This document shows positions 1-8,028 of a DNA stretch of 64,000 nucleotides, piece after piece. The notes under the pieces are model-generated. The model had not been told where the DNA came from and did not search any database. It saw only the letters and a program-made list of their open reading frames with translations. The position numbers and the translations under genes were made by a program. How positions within the stretch are numbered: position 1 is the stretch's first letter; every line of letters starts with the position of its first letter. The stretch is from Gemmatimonadota bacterium (GTDB lineage: Bacteria; Gemmatimonadota; Gemmatimonadetes; Gemmatimonadales; GWC2-71-9). Where the stretch lies: assembly GCA_003222195.1 (NCBI GenBank), contig QHVB01000027.1, positions 186,001 to 250,000 on the forward strand, in the 5' to 3' direction.

Positions 1-1
1 C

Positions 2-463
2 TCGGCCACGCGTCTCTACGCGACGGCGTTCATGGTTTTGCTGGTCGGCGTGTTCGCCTGGTTCGCGTGGACCGTGCTGCGCGGCCAGCGGCAGCGGTTT
101 GTGTTCGGCTCGCTCATGCAGGGCCTGGCTGTGCTGGCCGGCCTGCATCTCCTCAACCCCGATGCCTTCATCGTCAAGACGAATCTCAATCGTCCCGCGG
201 CTGAGCGGCCGTTCGACGCGAAGTACGCCGTGACACTGGGGGGAGACGCCGTGCCCTCGCTTCTCGCCGCCTTGCCGCAGCTCGGCGCCGACACCCGCTG
301 CATCGTGGTGCACGGCCTGCTGAAGCGCTGGGACAAAGCGGAAGTCGATTGGCGCACCTGGAACTGGAGTCGCGCACGCGCACGTAGCCTTGTCCGCAGC
401 CAAGCCGACGCCCTGAGGGCGTCGTGTCCAACCCCACCGCAGGAGCAGCGCAATGATCACTGA
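2..463 (+). CDS. DUF4153/DUF4173-type membrane protein, C-terminal fragment
   Basis: The reading frame is open from the left edge, so only the last ~153 residues are present and the start lies outside the window. The fragment has two hydrophobic helices (around the FMVLLVGVFAWFAWTVL and LMQGLAVLAGLHLLN stretches), followed by a soluble tail with the phrase NPDAFIVKTNLNR. That combination of helices followed by NPDA.IV.TN is what I know from the C-terminus of DUF4173/DUF4153 membrane proteins of unknown function. The last 11 bases overlap the next gene, which suggests translational coupling. Family assignment is from memory of the motif; function is unknown. Confidence 0.65.
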   Translation, partial: SATRLYATAFMVLLVGVFAWFAWTVLRGQRQRFVFGSLMQGLAVLAGLHLLNPDAFIVKTNLNRPAAERPFDAKYAVTLGGDAVPSLLAALPQLGADTRCIVVHGLLKRWDKAEVDWRTWNWSRARARSLVRSQADALRASCPTPPQEQRNDH

Positions 464-1079
464 TGGGTTGAATCCGTTCACGGTCCTGCTCTTTGTGGGC
501 GCCGTGCTGGTGGGGGCGACGCTCATCCTCCTCTACGTGATCGCGCGAGTGACGAAGCGCGAGCCGTTCGCCCGAATTACACTGCGGCTGCTGCTCGGGG
601 GCGCGGGTCTATATCTGCTCCTGTTCCTCGGCGCCTCACTGCTGAGCCACAATCGCGTGCTGGCGCCGGGCGAGGAGAAGCACATCTGCGAGATCGACTG
701 TCATCTGGCGTACGCAATCGCGGCGACCAAGTCGGAACCACTGCCGAACGGGCTGGTACGGACCACGGTGACGGTCAAAGTCCGATTCGATGAAGAGACG
801 ATCTCGTCGCGCCGGCCTCGGGACGCGACGCTAACACCCAACAGCAGATACGTCGCGTTGGTGGATGACGCGGGCAACCGGTACCCGGGGTCGACCGATG
901 GGCTGAAGCGCAAACTGATTCCCGGCGAGTCGTACACGACTGACATCGTGTTCGACGTACCTGCGGCAGTACCGGGCTTACGCTTGATCCTGCGCAACAA
1001 CGATCCCGAGACGGCATTCATCATCGGGCACGAGAACAGCCTGCTCCATGGCAAGACCACCTTTCGCTTGCCAGGATAG
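453..1079 (+). CDS. Hypothetical protein, two membrane helices and a periplasmic domain
   Basis: 208 residues. An AGGAG ribosome-binding site lies 7 bases upstream of the ATG, which overlaps the end of the preceding membrane-protein gene by 11 bp. Two hydrophobic segments (about residues 8-28 and 43-62) precede a ~145-residue extracytoplasmic domain rich in beta-type sequence, containing a Cys pair (ICEIDC, about residues 79-84) that could form a disulfide. I do not recognise the domain. Coupling to the DUF4173-type gene suggests a partner role in the same envelope process, but this is inference. Confidence 0.7.
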   Translation: MITDGLNPFTVLLFVGAVLVGATLILLYVIARVTKREPFARITLRLLLGGAGLYLLLFLGASLLSHNRVLAPGEEKHICEIDCHLAYAIAATKSEPLPNGLVRTTVTVKVRFDEETISSRRPRDATLTPNSRYVALVDDAGNRYPGSTDGLKRKLIPGESYTTDIVFDVPAAVPGLRLILRNNDPETAFIIGHENSLLHGKTTFRLPG

Positions 1080-1080
1080 G

Positions 1081-1102
1081 GGTCAGGTGTCTGGTGTCAG
1101 GG
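1081..1102. repeat. Left heptamer-type inverted repeat arm flanking the four-helix-bundle gene
   Basis: Tandem units of the form GGTGTC(N) (GGTGTCT then GGTGTCA). Bases 1086-1101 are a perfect 16-bp inverted match to 1553-1568 on the far side of the gene. The stop codon of the four-helix-bundle gene (1097-1099 on the minus strand) lies inside this arm. Confidence 0.85.
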
Positions 1103-1480
1103 ACGACGTGCCTTGAGCGCCCGGACGAGACCGGCAAGGAGCCGTCCGACGTCTCCGCTCAAATTCAGCCCGTGCTCTAAAGCGGCCTGATCGATGTAGT
1201 GCCTGCGCGAGGCGATTAGAAACTGAGTCTCAAGCTCCATCAATGATCCATTCGCAATCGATAGGTGATGGAGATACTCTCCGAGGTGTTGCCTTCCGTG
1301 TCCCTCAGCGATGTTGCTGGGAATCGACGCGGAGGAGCGCTGCATTTGACTCGTTAATGCAAATCGCTCGTCCCTAGGAAACGATTTGGTGACCTCGTAG
1401 GCGAAGTCAGTGAGCTCCATCGCGCGCTGCCAAACGATCAAATCGCGATACGAAACGACACGGGTTCGTGCAACGGTCAT
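1097..1480 (-). CDS. Four-helix-bundle (23S rRNA intervening-sequence / Avd-like) protein
   Basis: 127 residues starting at the ATG at 1480. Contains the family signatures YRDLIVWQRAMEL near the N-terminus and SSASIPSNIAEGHGR in the middle, followed by ANGSLMELETQ; these define the TIGR02436/PF05635 four-helix-bundle family. Members were first seen inside intervening sequences of 23S rRNA and are structural relatives of the accessory variability determinant of diversity-generating retroelements; their molecular function is unclear. The gene is visibly more AT-rich than its neighbours. It sits alone between inverted heptamer repeats (1081-1102 and 1551-1583) and takes its stop codon from the left one, so it looks like a mobile cassette inserted between the flanking genes. 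No reverse transcriptase or rRNA is nearby. Confidence 0.9.
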   Translation of the reverse strand: MTVARTRVVSYRDLIVWQRAMELTDFAYEVTKSFPRDERFALTSQMQRSSASIPSNIAEGHGRQHLGEYLHHLSIANGSLMELETQFLIASRRHYIDQAALEHGLNLSGDVGRLLAGLVRALKARRP

Positions 1481-1550
1481 CCTCGACAATCGTATGTCAG
1501 CGTCGGTCGTTGTCAGACCATTCGAGCTCCCCTGGGCACATTCGAGCGCA

Positions 1551-1583
1551 GACCTGACACCAGACACCCGACACCTGACACCG
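1551..1583. repeat. Right heptamer-type inverted repeat arm flanking the four-helix-bundle gene
   Basis: Read on the minus strand it is four consecutive heptamers GGTGTCA, GGTGTCG, GGTGTCT, GGTGTCA, varying only at the seventh base. Bases 1553-1568 pair perfectly with 1086-1101. It lies 15 bp upstream of the phzF-like start codon. Confidence 0.85.
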
Positions 1584-1598
1584 CTAGATTTGATCATC

Positions 1599-2408
1599 AT
1601 GCTCCTCCGTATCACGCAGGTAGACGCCTTCACCAATCGCCCGTTCGCCGGCAACCCCGCCGCCGTCTGCATCCTTCCCAAGGCCGCCGATTCCGCCTGG
1701 ATGCTGAACGTCGCGCGCGAGATGAACCTCGCCGAGACCGCGTTCCTCGTTCGCCAAAAGGATGGCTACGATCTCCGCTGGTTCACGCCCGCGGTGGAAG
1801 TCGATCTCTGCGGTCACGCGACACTCGCGAGCGCGCACGTGCTATGGGAAGACGGACATCTCAAACCTGATTCGCAGGCGCGCTTCCACACCAAGAGCGG
1901 TCTCCTGACAGCCGATCGGCGCGCGCCCTGGATCGAGCTCGACTTTCCCACCACGCCGCCAGTGGCCGCACCTCCGCCCGCCGGTCTCGTCGAGGCGCTC
2001 GGCGCCAAGCCGAGATTCGTGGGTCGCAGCTGCTTCGATTACCTCGTCGAAGTCGACGACGAAGCGACCGTGCGTGGGTTGACTCCCGATCTCAACGCCT
2101 TGAGTCAGGTCCAAGCGCGCGGTGTGATCGTCACGACTCGGAGTGATGGAAAGAGCGACTACGACTTCGTGTCGCGCTTCTTCGCACCACAATCGGGCGT
2201 TCCAGAGGACCCCGTCACCGGATCCGCCCACTGCGCGCTCACGCCATACTGGAGCGCGAAGTTGGGAAAGACCGAGTTGGTCGCCTATCAGGCGTCGGCG
2301 CGCGGCGGCGAGCTGCGGCTGCGACTCGCCGGCGACCGGGTTCGTATCGGCGGACAGGCCGTGACGGTGTTGCGCGCAGAACTCACCGCGGGCAATATGG
2401 CATCGTGA
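1599..2408 (+). CDS. PhzF family isomerase/epimerase
   Basis: 269 residues from the ATG at 1599; an upstream extension would run through the inverted repeat and is not family-like. PhzF-fold motifs are present: DAFTNRPFAGNPAAVC at the N-terminus, the catalytic Glu in NLAETAFL (about residue 47), VDLCGHATLASAH, and PEDPVTGSAHCAL in the C-terminal half. PhzF proteins are two-domain diaminopimelate-epimerase-fold enzymes; phenazine-forming ones isomerise trans-2,3-dihydro-3-hydroxyanthranilate, but most homologues act on unknown substrates and no other phenazine genes are here. The stop overlaps the GTG start of the EamA transporter by 4 bases, so the two are probably co-translated. Confidence 0.92.
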   Translation: MLLRITQVDAFTNRPFAGNPAAVCILPKAADSAWMLNVAREMNLAETAFLVRQKDGYDLRWFTPAVEVDLCGHATLASAHVLWEDGHLKPDSQARFHTKSGLLTADRRAPWIELDFPTTPPVAAPPPAGLVEALGAKPRFVGRSCFDYLVEVDDEATVRGLTPDLNALSQVQARGVIVTTRSDGKSDYDFVSRFFAPQSGVPEDPVTGSAHCALTPYWSAKLGKTELVAYQASARGGELRLRLAGDRVRIGGQAVTVLRAELTAGNMAS

Positions 2409-3334
2409 CGGAATCCAAAAGCGCAAATCGCGTCGTCGGCTATCTCTTTGCCCTAGGCGCCGGCGCCACATGGGGCACGACGGGCCCGCTCTCGACCGGC
2501 CTTTACGATCTCATGCCAGCCACGAGTATCGGCTTCTGGCGGGTGCTGATCGGAACGGTCGCCCTCGCCGTCTGGGGCATCCTGTTCCGTCGTGACTTGT
2601 TTCGAGCAGACCGCCGCGGCTGGCTGCTCGTTGGGCTCGGTGGTGGCGCGATGGTTGCGCTGTTCGAGATCGCGTATCAGTTCGCGATCGGCGGCGTCGG
2701 CGTCGCGGGAGCGGCGGCACTCCTCTATACTGCGCCCGTGATCGTCGCCGTCCTGGCTCGCGTGATTCTAAAGGAAGCGTTGACGCCGACGCGCGTAGCG
2801 CTCGCGGTCAGCGTCATGGTCGGAGTAGCACTCACCGTCACCGGCGGCAGTAATGCCGGAGCCGAGGCGGCGCGCATGGGCGCGAGCGCGGGGATTGCCG
2901 GCGGCCTGTTGTCGGCACTGAGCTATGCGCTTACATCGCTGATGGGGCGTTACGCGGCGCCTCGCTACGGCGTGGTGAAGGTCCTGTTCCTCGAGGCGAT
3001 CGGCGGCGTGCTGTTGATCTGGATTGCATTGGCGATTTGGGGCCGCCCGCCGCACTTGCCGCCGTCGCCAGCCGCATGGCACGGCTTGCTCGGACTCGCC
3101 GCCGGCTCCGTGATCGCCGCGAACCTCTTGTTCTTCGGGGCAATGAAGCGGATCGAAGCCGCTCCCGCCTCGGTGGCTGCGACGATCGAACCCGTGGTCG
3201 GCGCATTGCTGGCGCTGCTGCTCTTCAGCCAGCGCCTCACCGTCCTGGGCTGGCTGGGACTACTGATGGTGGTGGGAGGAGTCGCCGCCGGCTACATGCT
3301 GGAGGGATTGAAAAAGGATCCCGAACCAGCCTAG
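2405..3334 (+). CDS. EamA/DMT-superfamily permease
   Basis: 309 residues starting from GTG in a GTGA overlap with the PhzF-family gene. Ten predicted membrane helices arranged as two five-helix EamA halves: the first includes GAGATWGTTGPLSTGL, the second includes GLLSALSYALTSLMGRYA and ends with EAAPASVAATIEPVVGALLA, the typical fourth-fifth helix signature. Drug/metabolite transporters of this family export amino acids and other small metabolites. Coupling to PhzF suggests export or uptake of the PhzF substrate or product, which is inference only. The gene end overlaps the convergent gene at 3331 by 4 bp. Confidence 0.93.
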   Translation: MTESKSANRVVGYLFALGAGATWGTTGPLSTGLYDLMPATSIGFWRVLIGTVALAVWGILFRRDLFRADRRGWLLVGLGGGAMVALFEIAYQFAIGGVGVAGAAALLYTAPVIVAVLARVILKEALTPTRVALAVSVMVGVALTVTGGSNAGAEAARMGASAGIAGGLLSALSYALTSLMGRYAAPRYGVVKVLFLEAIGGVLLIWIALAIWGRPPHLPPSPAAWHGLLGLAAGSVIAANLLFFGAMKRIEAAPASVAATIEPVVGALLALLLFSQRLTVLGWLGLLMVVGGVAAGYMLEGLKKDPEPA

Positions 3335-3753
3335 CGCGCCGCCGTAGTTTCGGACGCGACGAGCTGTCCGCTGTAGAAGTTGGGTTTGCCGGACGCTTGC
3401 AAGAGCCCATGCACCACAAACTCCAGACCCACGAAGAACACACCGCCCCACATGAGCGGCGGTAGCTCGCCGGTGTTACGACCGTACAAGAGCAACGCCC
3501 AACGCCCCAGCTCGTAACACCACAGGCCACCCGCAAACCACCCAAACACGCGGACGATCTTGCCACCGGGCGTCTCGATGCCGGGAATCTTCAGCAACAA
3601 GACCTCCACCAGGTGGCCGACGTACGTGAAGGAAAAGGCGAGCGTAAACCCGTCGAGAAAGTCCCAGCCGAAAGCGCCATGGCCTGGGAGCACGGCGGCC
3701 AGGAGCAGTGCCAGCGGTATCGCCAGCAGCGTGTTACGGGTGAGCGCTTTCAT
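3331..3753 (-). CDS. Hypothetical integral membrane protein
   Basis: 140 residues from the ATG at 3753; the longer in-frame extension overlaps the S9 peptidase gene and is low-complexity. An N-terminal hydrophobic helix (LLAIPLALLLAAVLPG) is followed by a ~100-residue region with about three further helices (FSFTYVGHLVEVLLLKIPG, IVRVFGWFAGGLWCYELG, LMWGGVFFVGLEFVVHGLL). No recognised domain. It overlaps the end of the upstream S9 peptidase gene by 20 bp and is probably transcribed with it. Confidence 0.7.
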   Translation of the reverse strand: MKALTRNTLLAIPLALLLAAVLPGHGAFGWDFLDGFTLAFSFTYVGHLVEVLLLKIPGIETPGGKIVRVFGWFAGGLWCYELGRWALLLYGRNTGELPPLMWGGVFFVGLEFVVHGLLQASGKPNFYSGQLVASETTAAR

Positions 3754-5746
3754 GCAGGTGCACCTCCAGCCAGTCGAGGACCGTACCCCACCAGATGCGG
3801 CGATTGCGCGGCCGCAGCACCCAGTGCCCTTCGTCCGGGAAGTACAGAAACTTCGCGTCGAGACCCATCCGCTTGGCTGCCGTGAAGGCCTGATAGCCTT
3901 CCGACAGGTCCACACGATAATCCAGCTGGCTGTGAACGACCAATAGCGGCGTCTTCCAGTCGCTCACATGGTTTAGCGGTGACCACTTCTCGTAGAGGGC
4001 CCGATTCTGATATAACGGCCCGCCGAACTCCCAATCGGTGAACCACAGCTCCTCGGTGCTGCCCGCCATGCTCACCGGATTGAAGACGCCGTCATGATCC
4101 ACGAGCACCTTGAAACGGTTCGTGTGCCCGGCGAGCCAGAGAATCATGTAGCCGCCATAGGACGCGCCGGCCGCGCCCATGCGCGTCGAGTCCACGTACG
4201 GCAGCCGCGCGACGGCGTCCACCCCTTTCATCACGTCTTCGTACGGGTAGTCGCCCCAATGCTGGGAGATCGCGTCGGTGAACTTCTGGCCGTAGCCCGT
4301 CGAGCCGTGGAAGTTGACCTCAGCGACAACGAATCCTCGGGCGGCGAACATCTGGTTATTCCACCGCGGACCCCAGCTGTCGGTCCACGCCCCCTGGGGG
4401 CCGCCGTGAATGAGATAGACGAGCGGATACTTGCGCGTGGGGTCGAAGCCCGGCGGCTTCTGGGACCAGCCGAACACCGAGTCGCCGTTGGCGCCGACAA
4501 AGCCGAACTCCTCGAGCGGCGGAAGATCGAGGGTCGCGAGTGCGGAATCGTTGTGATGGGTCAGCGCCTTCCCCGAGACCCAGATTTCGGGGGGCTGGGT
4601 GTTGCTCTGGTGGAGATAGACCAGCGTGCGATTGTCGGGGCCTACTTGTATCCCGGTGTTGACGCCACCTGCGATGACACGGGTGCGTTTATATCCGGGG
4701 ATGTCGATGCGATAAATGTTGTCGCGGCCGCGCTCTTCGACGACGGCGTAGATACATTTCGAATTCGGACACCAGCTATACGAGCCGACGGAGAGCGCCC
4801 AGCCGGCAGTCGCGTCGACGATCGGCCCCATACCGGTGCTGCGGTCGGCGACCATCAGCCGCACACGGTCGGCTTCGAAACCGGCGCGCTCCATCGAGAG
4901 GAACGACGTCCACCTGTTGTCGGGAGAAAACCGCGGTGTGTTGTCAGCACCGGGATTCGTGGTGGCCTGGTGCAGATTCGGGCCGTCGATCGCGTAGATA
5001 TCGACGTTCGTATTGTCGGCGACGGTGGAGTCACCGTGCATCGCGACCAGAATGTCTTTACCGTCCGGCGAGACCGTCACGTCCCCGTCGCCGCTTGTGG
5101 CGATCGCCGGCACGTCGTGATCGACCGGTGTGAGGTCCGTCGCCTTTCCCGTTACGATGTCCACGCGAAACAGATGCTGGCGCTTCCCTGTCCGGAAATC
5201 ATCCCAATGGCGCCACATCAACCCTGTCCAAATACGCGCGTCGGTCGGATACGCGCCGTTCCGCTGATCGATCTCCTGACTCGCGGGCCACTTGATGTCG
5301 CTCACGACGAGAAAACCGGAGCCATCCGGCAGCCACACGGGATCGGAAGCGCCGTCTGCTAACGTCGAGACCTTGCGCGCGTCGCCACCAGCGATCGGCA
5401 GGAGCCACACCTGCGCTCCGCCCTCACGCGTGGAGATGAACGCGAGCGTTTTGCCGTCTGGCGACCAGCGCGGCTGGCGGTCCGAGCCTGGCCCAGCGGT
5501 GAGCGCCCGTGCCTTGCCCGTCGCCACCTCGACGACCCAGACGCGCGAGACGTTGCGGTTGTCCTGGAGCGACGGCGTCGCGACGCTATATGCCACCCAC
5601 TTGCCGTCCGGCGAGAGCTGCGGATCGCTCACGCTTTTCAGCGCAATGAAGTCTTCGAATGTGATGGCACGTTTCTGGGCAAGCAGGGGAAGGGGGACGA
5701 GGGACGCGGGAAGGGTAAGGCACGCAAACAAGATTATCGATCGCAT
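3734..5746 (-). CDS. Secreted S9 family (acylaminoacyl/DPP-type) prolyl oligopeptidase
   Basis: 670 residues from the ATG at 5746 (a TTG directly upstream is the alternative). A signal peptide ends near LLAQ. The N-terminal ~390 residues form a WD40-like propeller with DPQLSPDGKWVAYSV and QPRWSPDGKTLAFIS repeats; the C-terminal alpha/beta-hydrolase domain holds the triad Ser529 (GASYGGY), Asp609 (HSQLDYRVD) and His641 (FPDEGHW). HGGPQGAW supplies the oxyanion region. Such enzymes release dipeptides or acyl-amino acids from peptides in the periplasm. The start overlaps the stop of the small upstream gene as TGATG. A second, DPP-IV-type S9 peptidase lies at 36010-38271. Confidence 0.95.
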   Translation of the reverse strand: MRSIILFACLTLPASLVPLPLLAQKRAITFEDFIALKSVSDPQLSPDGKWVAYSVATPSLQDNRNVSRVWVVEVATGKARALTAGPGSDRQPRWSPDGKTLAFISTREGGAQVWLLPIAGGDARKVSTLADGASDPVWLPDGSGFLVVSDIKWPASQEIDQRNGAYPTDARIWTGLMWRHWDDFRTGKRQHLFRVDIVTGKATDLTPVDHDVPAIATSGDGDVTVSPDGKDILVAMHGDSTVADNTNVDIYAIDGPNLHQATTNPGADNTPRFSPDNRWTSFLSMERAGFEADRVRLMVADRSTGMGPIVDATAGWALSVGSYSWCPNSKCIYAVVEERGRDNIYRIDIPGYKRTRVIAGGVNTGIQVGPDNRTLVYLHQSNTQPPEIWVSGKALTHHNDSALATLDLPPLEEFGFVGANGDSVFGWSQKPPGFDPTRKYPLVYLIHGGPQGAWTDSWGPRWNNQMFAARGFVVAEVNFHGSTGYGQKFTDAISQHWGDYPYEDVMKGVDAVARLPYVDSTRMGAAGASYGGYMILWLAGHTNRFKVLVDHDGVFNPVSMAGSTEELWFTDWEFGGPLYQNRALYEKWSPLNHVSDWKTPLLVVHSQLDYRVDLSEGYQAFTAAKRMGLDAKFLYFPDEGHWVLRPRNRRIWWGTVLDWLEVHLHESAHP

Positions 5747-6003
5747 CAATACTCCGGGTGGGTGAGGATGGCCCGCACCAGATCATCGAAGAGCTGCGAT
5801 TCAGGCGTCACGTTCCCAGCCGCGTCGGTGTGCACGTTCCAGGCGGCCAGCTCGTTCAGCGCAGTGGCTTCCTCGTAGGTGAGGTGCAGGACGTGCCCGT
5901 TCGCGCTCTTTCTCGCCTTGTCGAGCACGTTCTTGAGGACGTCGGGGAGGTGCTTGGCGTTGCGCACCGCGTCGTACTGTTGCCTAGTCACCGTGAGGTC
6001 CAT
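5746..6003 (-). CDS. Small hypothetical protein
   Basis: 85 residues from the ATG at 6003, soluble and probably helical, starting MDLTVTRQQYDAVRNAKHL and containing a Leu-rich middle (LHLTYEEATALNELAAWN). No recognised domain. It is the first gene of a minus-strand unit; its TGA overlaps the ATG of the S9 peptidase by one base, so it is likely translated with that enzyme. Divergent from fabH across 47 bp that must hold both promoters. Confidence 0.65.
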   Translation of the reverse strand: MDLTVTRQQYDAVRNAKHLPDVLKNVLDKARKSANGHVLHLTYEEATALNELAAWNVHTDAAGNVTPESQLFDDLVRAILTHPEY

Positions 6004-6050
6004 GCGGTAATCTTGAATGCCCCCGGAGTCACCCGCAACCCAGAGCTCGC

Positions 6051-7046
6051 ATGCCGCGCACTGCATTCCTGTCCACGGGCTTTCACGTCCCCGCGCGACT
6101 CGTCACCAACGACGATCTTGCAAAGGTGATGGATACGTCCGACGAGTGGATCGTGCAGCGCAGCGGCATCAAGACGCGCTATTGGGTGGATAAGGGCGAG
6201 ACCGGCGTGGGGCTGGCACGCGAAGCATCGAAGAAAGCACTCGACAAGGCCGGACTCGCGGCGAGCGACATCGACTGCATCATCTACTGCACCTGCACGC
6301 CCGATCATTTCGAGCCCGGCAATGGCGTCTTCCTGCAGCGCGAGCTCGGCCTCACCGACATCCCCGCGGTCGACGTGCGCAATCAATGCAGCGGTTTCAT
6401 CTATGGCCTGTCGATCGCTGACGCCTGGATCCGAACCGGCCAGTACAGAAACATCCTGCTCGTCGGCGCCGAGGTGCATTCGCGCGGGCTCGACAAGACG
6501 ACGCGCGGGCGGGATACGGCGGTGTTGTTCGGCGATGGCGCGGGGGCGGCGGTGCTCGGACCCGTGCCCGAGAACGGCCGCGGCGTGCTGTCGACGCACA
6601 TCTTTGCCGACGGCCGCTACGCCGAGAAGCTGTGGGTCGATGGACCAGGCCTGGCGCACGATCCCTACGTCAGCGTGGAGATGCTCGAGCAGGGATTGCA
6701 TCGTGCGGTGATGGAGGGGCGTGACGTTTTCAAGTTCGCGTCGATCAAGATGCCCGAATCGGTCGCCATCGCGCTCAAGACCAACCGCCTCACCCCCGCC
6801 GACGTCAAGCTGCTCGTTCCCCACCAAGCCAACCAGCGCATCCTCGAGATGGTCCAGAAAGCGGCCGGACTGCGCGACGATCAGGTCTACAGCAACATTC
6901 AGAAGTACGGCAACACCACGGCTGCGTCGATTCCGATCGCGCTGGATGAGGCGCTGGCGGAGGGCCGCCTCAAGCGGGGTGACCTGCTGGTGCTCACGGC
7001 GTTCGGATCGGGGTTCACCTGGGGGAGCGCGGCGATTCGCTGGTAG
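6051..7046 (+). CDS. fabH: 3-oxoacyl-ACP synthase III (FabH-like ketosynthase)
   Basis: 331 residues, full length for the family. The catalytic triad is intact: Cys113 (RNQCSGFIYG), His258 (VPHQANQRI) and Asn288 (YGNTTAASIP). RSGIKTRYW near the N-terminus and FGDGAGAAVLG around residue 160 are also standard. KAS III condenses acetyl-CoA or another short acyl-CoA with malonyl-ACP to start fatty-acid synthesis. It stands alone here with no fab genes beside it, so a specialised acyl-chain role (for example OleC/PqsD-like or polyketide priming) cannot be excluded. Its end overlaps the convergent gene at 7015 by 32 bp. Confidence 0.93.
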   Translation: MPRTAFLSTGFHVPARLVTNDDLAKVMDTSDEWIVQRSGIKTRYWVDKGETGVGLAREASKKALDKAGLAASDIDCIIYCTCTPDHFEPGNGVFLQRELGLTDIPAVDVRNQCSGFIYGLSIADAWIRTGQYRNILLVGAEVHSRGLDKTTRGRDTAVLFGDGAGAAVLGPVPENGRGVLSTHIFADGRYAEKLWVDGPGLAHDPYVSVEMLEQGLHRAVMEGRDVFKFASIKMPESVAIALKTNRLTPADVKLLVPHQANQRILEMVQKAAGLRDDQVYSNIQKYGNTTAASIPIALDEALAEGRLKRGDLLVLTAFGSGFTWGSAAIRW

Positions 7047-7689
7047 AATCGGCGTCCTTCAACTCCTTGAGCTCGCGCGCCGCGCCATTCGCGAGCGGCG
7101 AGCCGCGGTAGCGGTCGACAAAACGAGCCAGCTCCACCTTCAGTCGTCCAATTCGTCCCAATTTGCGATACAAATCGATCAGCCCGTTCGTGGCTCGCAG
7201 CTGTTCGCGTGCGTTCGCGGGCGGTCCCGCATCGCGGACCTCGAGATAGAGCCGCTCAGCTTCGTCGTATCCCTTGAGGCGCATCTCCAGCAGATGCGCG
7301 AGCTGGAGCCGCGCTTCGTGGTCTCCCGGCTCAATCCGCAGATGATCGCGAAACCAGCCCGCAGCCTCTGCAAACTTCCCCTGCGCAATCAACACATCCT
7401 GGTTTGGATAGGTGGGCGGTGGCGGAATGTCGCCATCGGCAAAGATCGTCTTGACCGTCAGGACCGCGGCGCCACCCACGGCGCGATGAATGACGATCAC
7501 ACCCAGGGCAGTGATTGGGAGATTGAGAATCAACAGCACAACGCAAACGAGTGGTGAGATCCGTCCCTTGCTCAGCATTCCAAGCCACAGCGACGACAGC
7601 ATTATGAAACACGGGAACCCGAACCACGTCGCCACACGAAACAGGCGAATGACGTCGCTCGCATCGCTGTATTGCGGGCCCTTGGCCAT
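7015..7689 (-). CDS. Membrane protein with C-terminal TPR-like repeats
   Basis: 224 residues from the ATG at 7689; a TTG at 7737 would add 16 residues. Two hydrophobic helices near the N-terminus (ATWFGFPCFIMLSSLWLGML and PLVCVVLLILNLPITALGVI) are followed by a linker and helical repeats: AQGKFAEAAGWFRDHLRIEP, EARLQLAHLLEMRLKGYDEA and a third weaker one, the A/G-F pattern of tetratricopeptides. TPRs mediate protein contacts; no enzymatic domain is visible. The 3' end overlaps fabH convergently by 32 bp. Confidence 0.75.
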   Translation of the reverse strand: MAKGPQYSDASDVIRLFRVATWFGFPCFIMLSSLWLGMLSKGRISPLVCVVLLILNLPITALGVIVIHRAVGGAAVLTVKTIFADGDIPPPPTYPNQDVLIAQGKFAEAAGWFRDHLRIEPGDHEARLQLAHLLEMRLKGYDEAERLYLEVRDAGPPANAREQLRATNGLIDLYRKLGRIGRLKVELARFVDRYRGSPLANGAARELKELKDADSTSESPRSPR

Positions 7690-7761
7690 CGCGCCCACAA
7701 TTGCGCCTGAAACGCCGCCCGCGCAAGTTGCGTACAACGCTGTACCTACAGGAGAGACGTC

Positions 7762-8028
7762 ATGTTCATTCTGGGACTCGCCTTGGCCGCCACGGCGCTC
7801 GTCGGCGGCTTTGTGATCACAAGAAACTTCGTGCGTCGTCGGCTGCGATTCGTGGACGTCGTGCAGAAGCCGGCGGCCCCGCTCATTGCCGGGACCATCG
7901 CCGCTGTCGCGCTACTTCCCGCGACGATCCTCCCGGCGATCGGAGTGGGAACGGCGCTGGCACTGGGTGTCGGCGTCGCTGGCGGGATAGCGAGCGGGCG
8001 CAACGCCCCGCCGCCCTCGTCCGACTAG
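7762..8028 (+). CDS. Small hydrophobic membrane protein
   Basis: 88 residues with a good ribosome-binding site (AGGAG, 7 bases before the ATG). One N-terminal helix (residues 2-20), a basic segment (RNFVRRRLRF) and two further hydrophobic stretches rich in Ala, Gly and Ile (APLIAGTIAAVALLPATIL and GVGTALALGVGVAGGIA). Positive charges between helices one and two suggest a cytoplasmic loop. No known family. Its end overlaps the convergent HD-domain gene by 4 bp. Confidence 0.65.
   Translation: MFILGLALAATALVGGFVITRNFVRRRLRFVDVVQKPAAPLIAGTIAAVALLPATILPAIGVGTALALGVGVAGGIASGRNAPPPSSD

Noticed and set aside
4094-5362. Long open frame opposite the S9 peptidase gene
   Set aside because: It is a high-GC antisense frame with no family motifs, while the peptidase on the other strand is complete.
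7033-7051. Six-bp hairpin at the convergent fabH / TPR gene ends as a terminator
   Set aside because: Short stem, no T-run on either strand.
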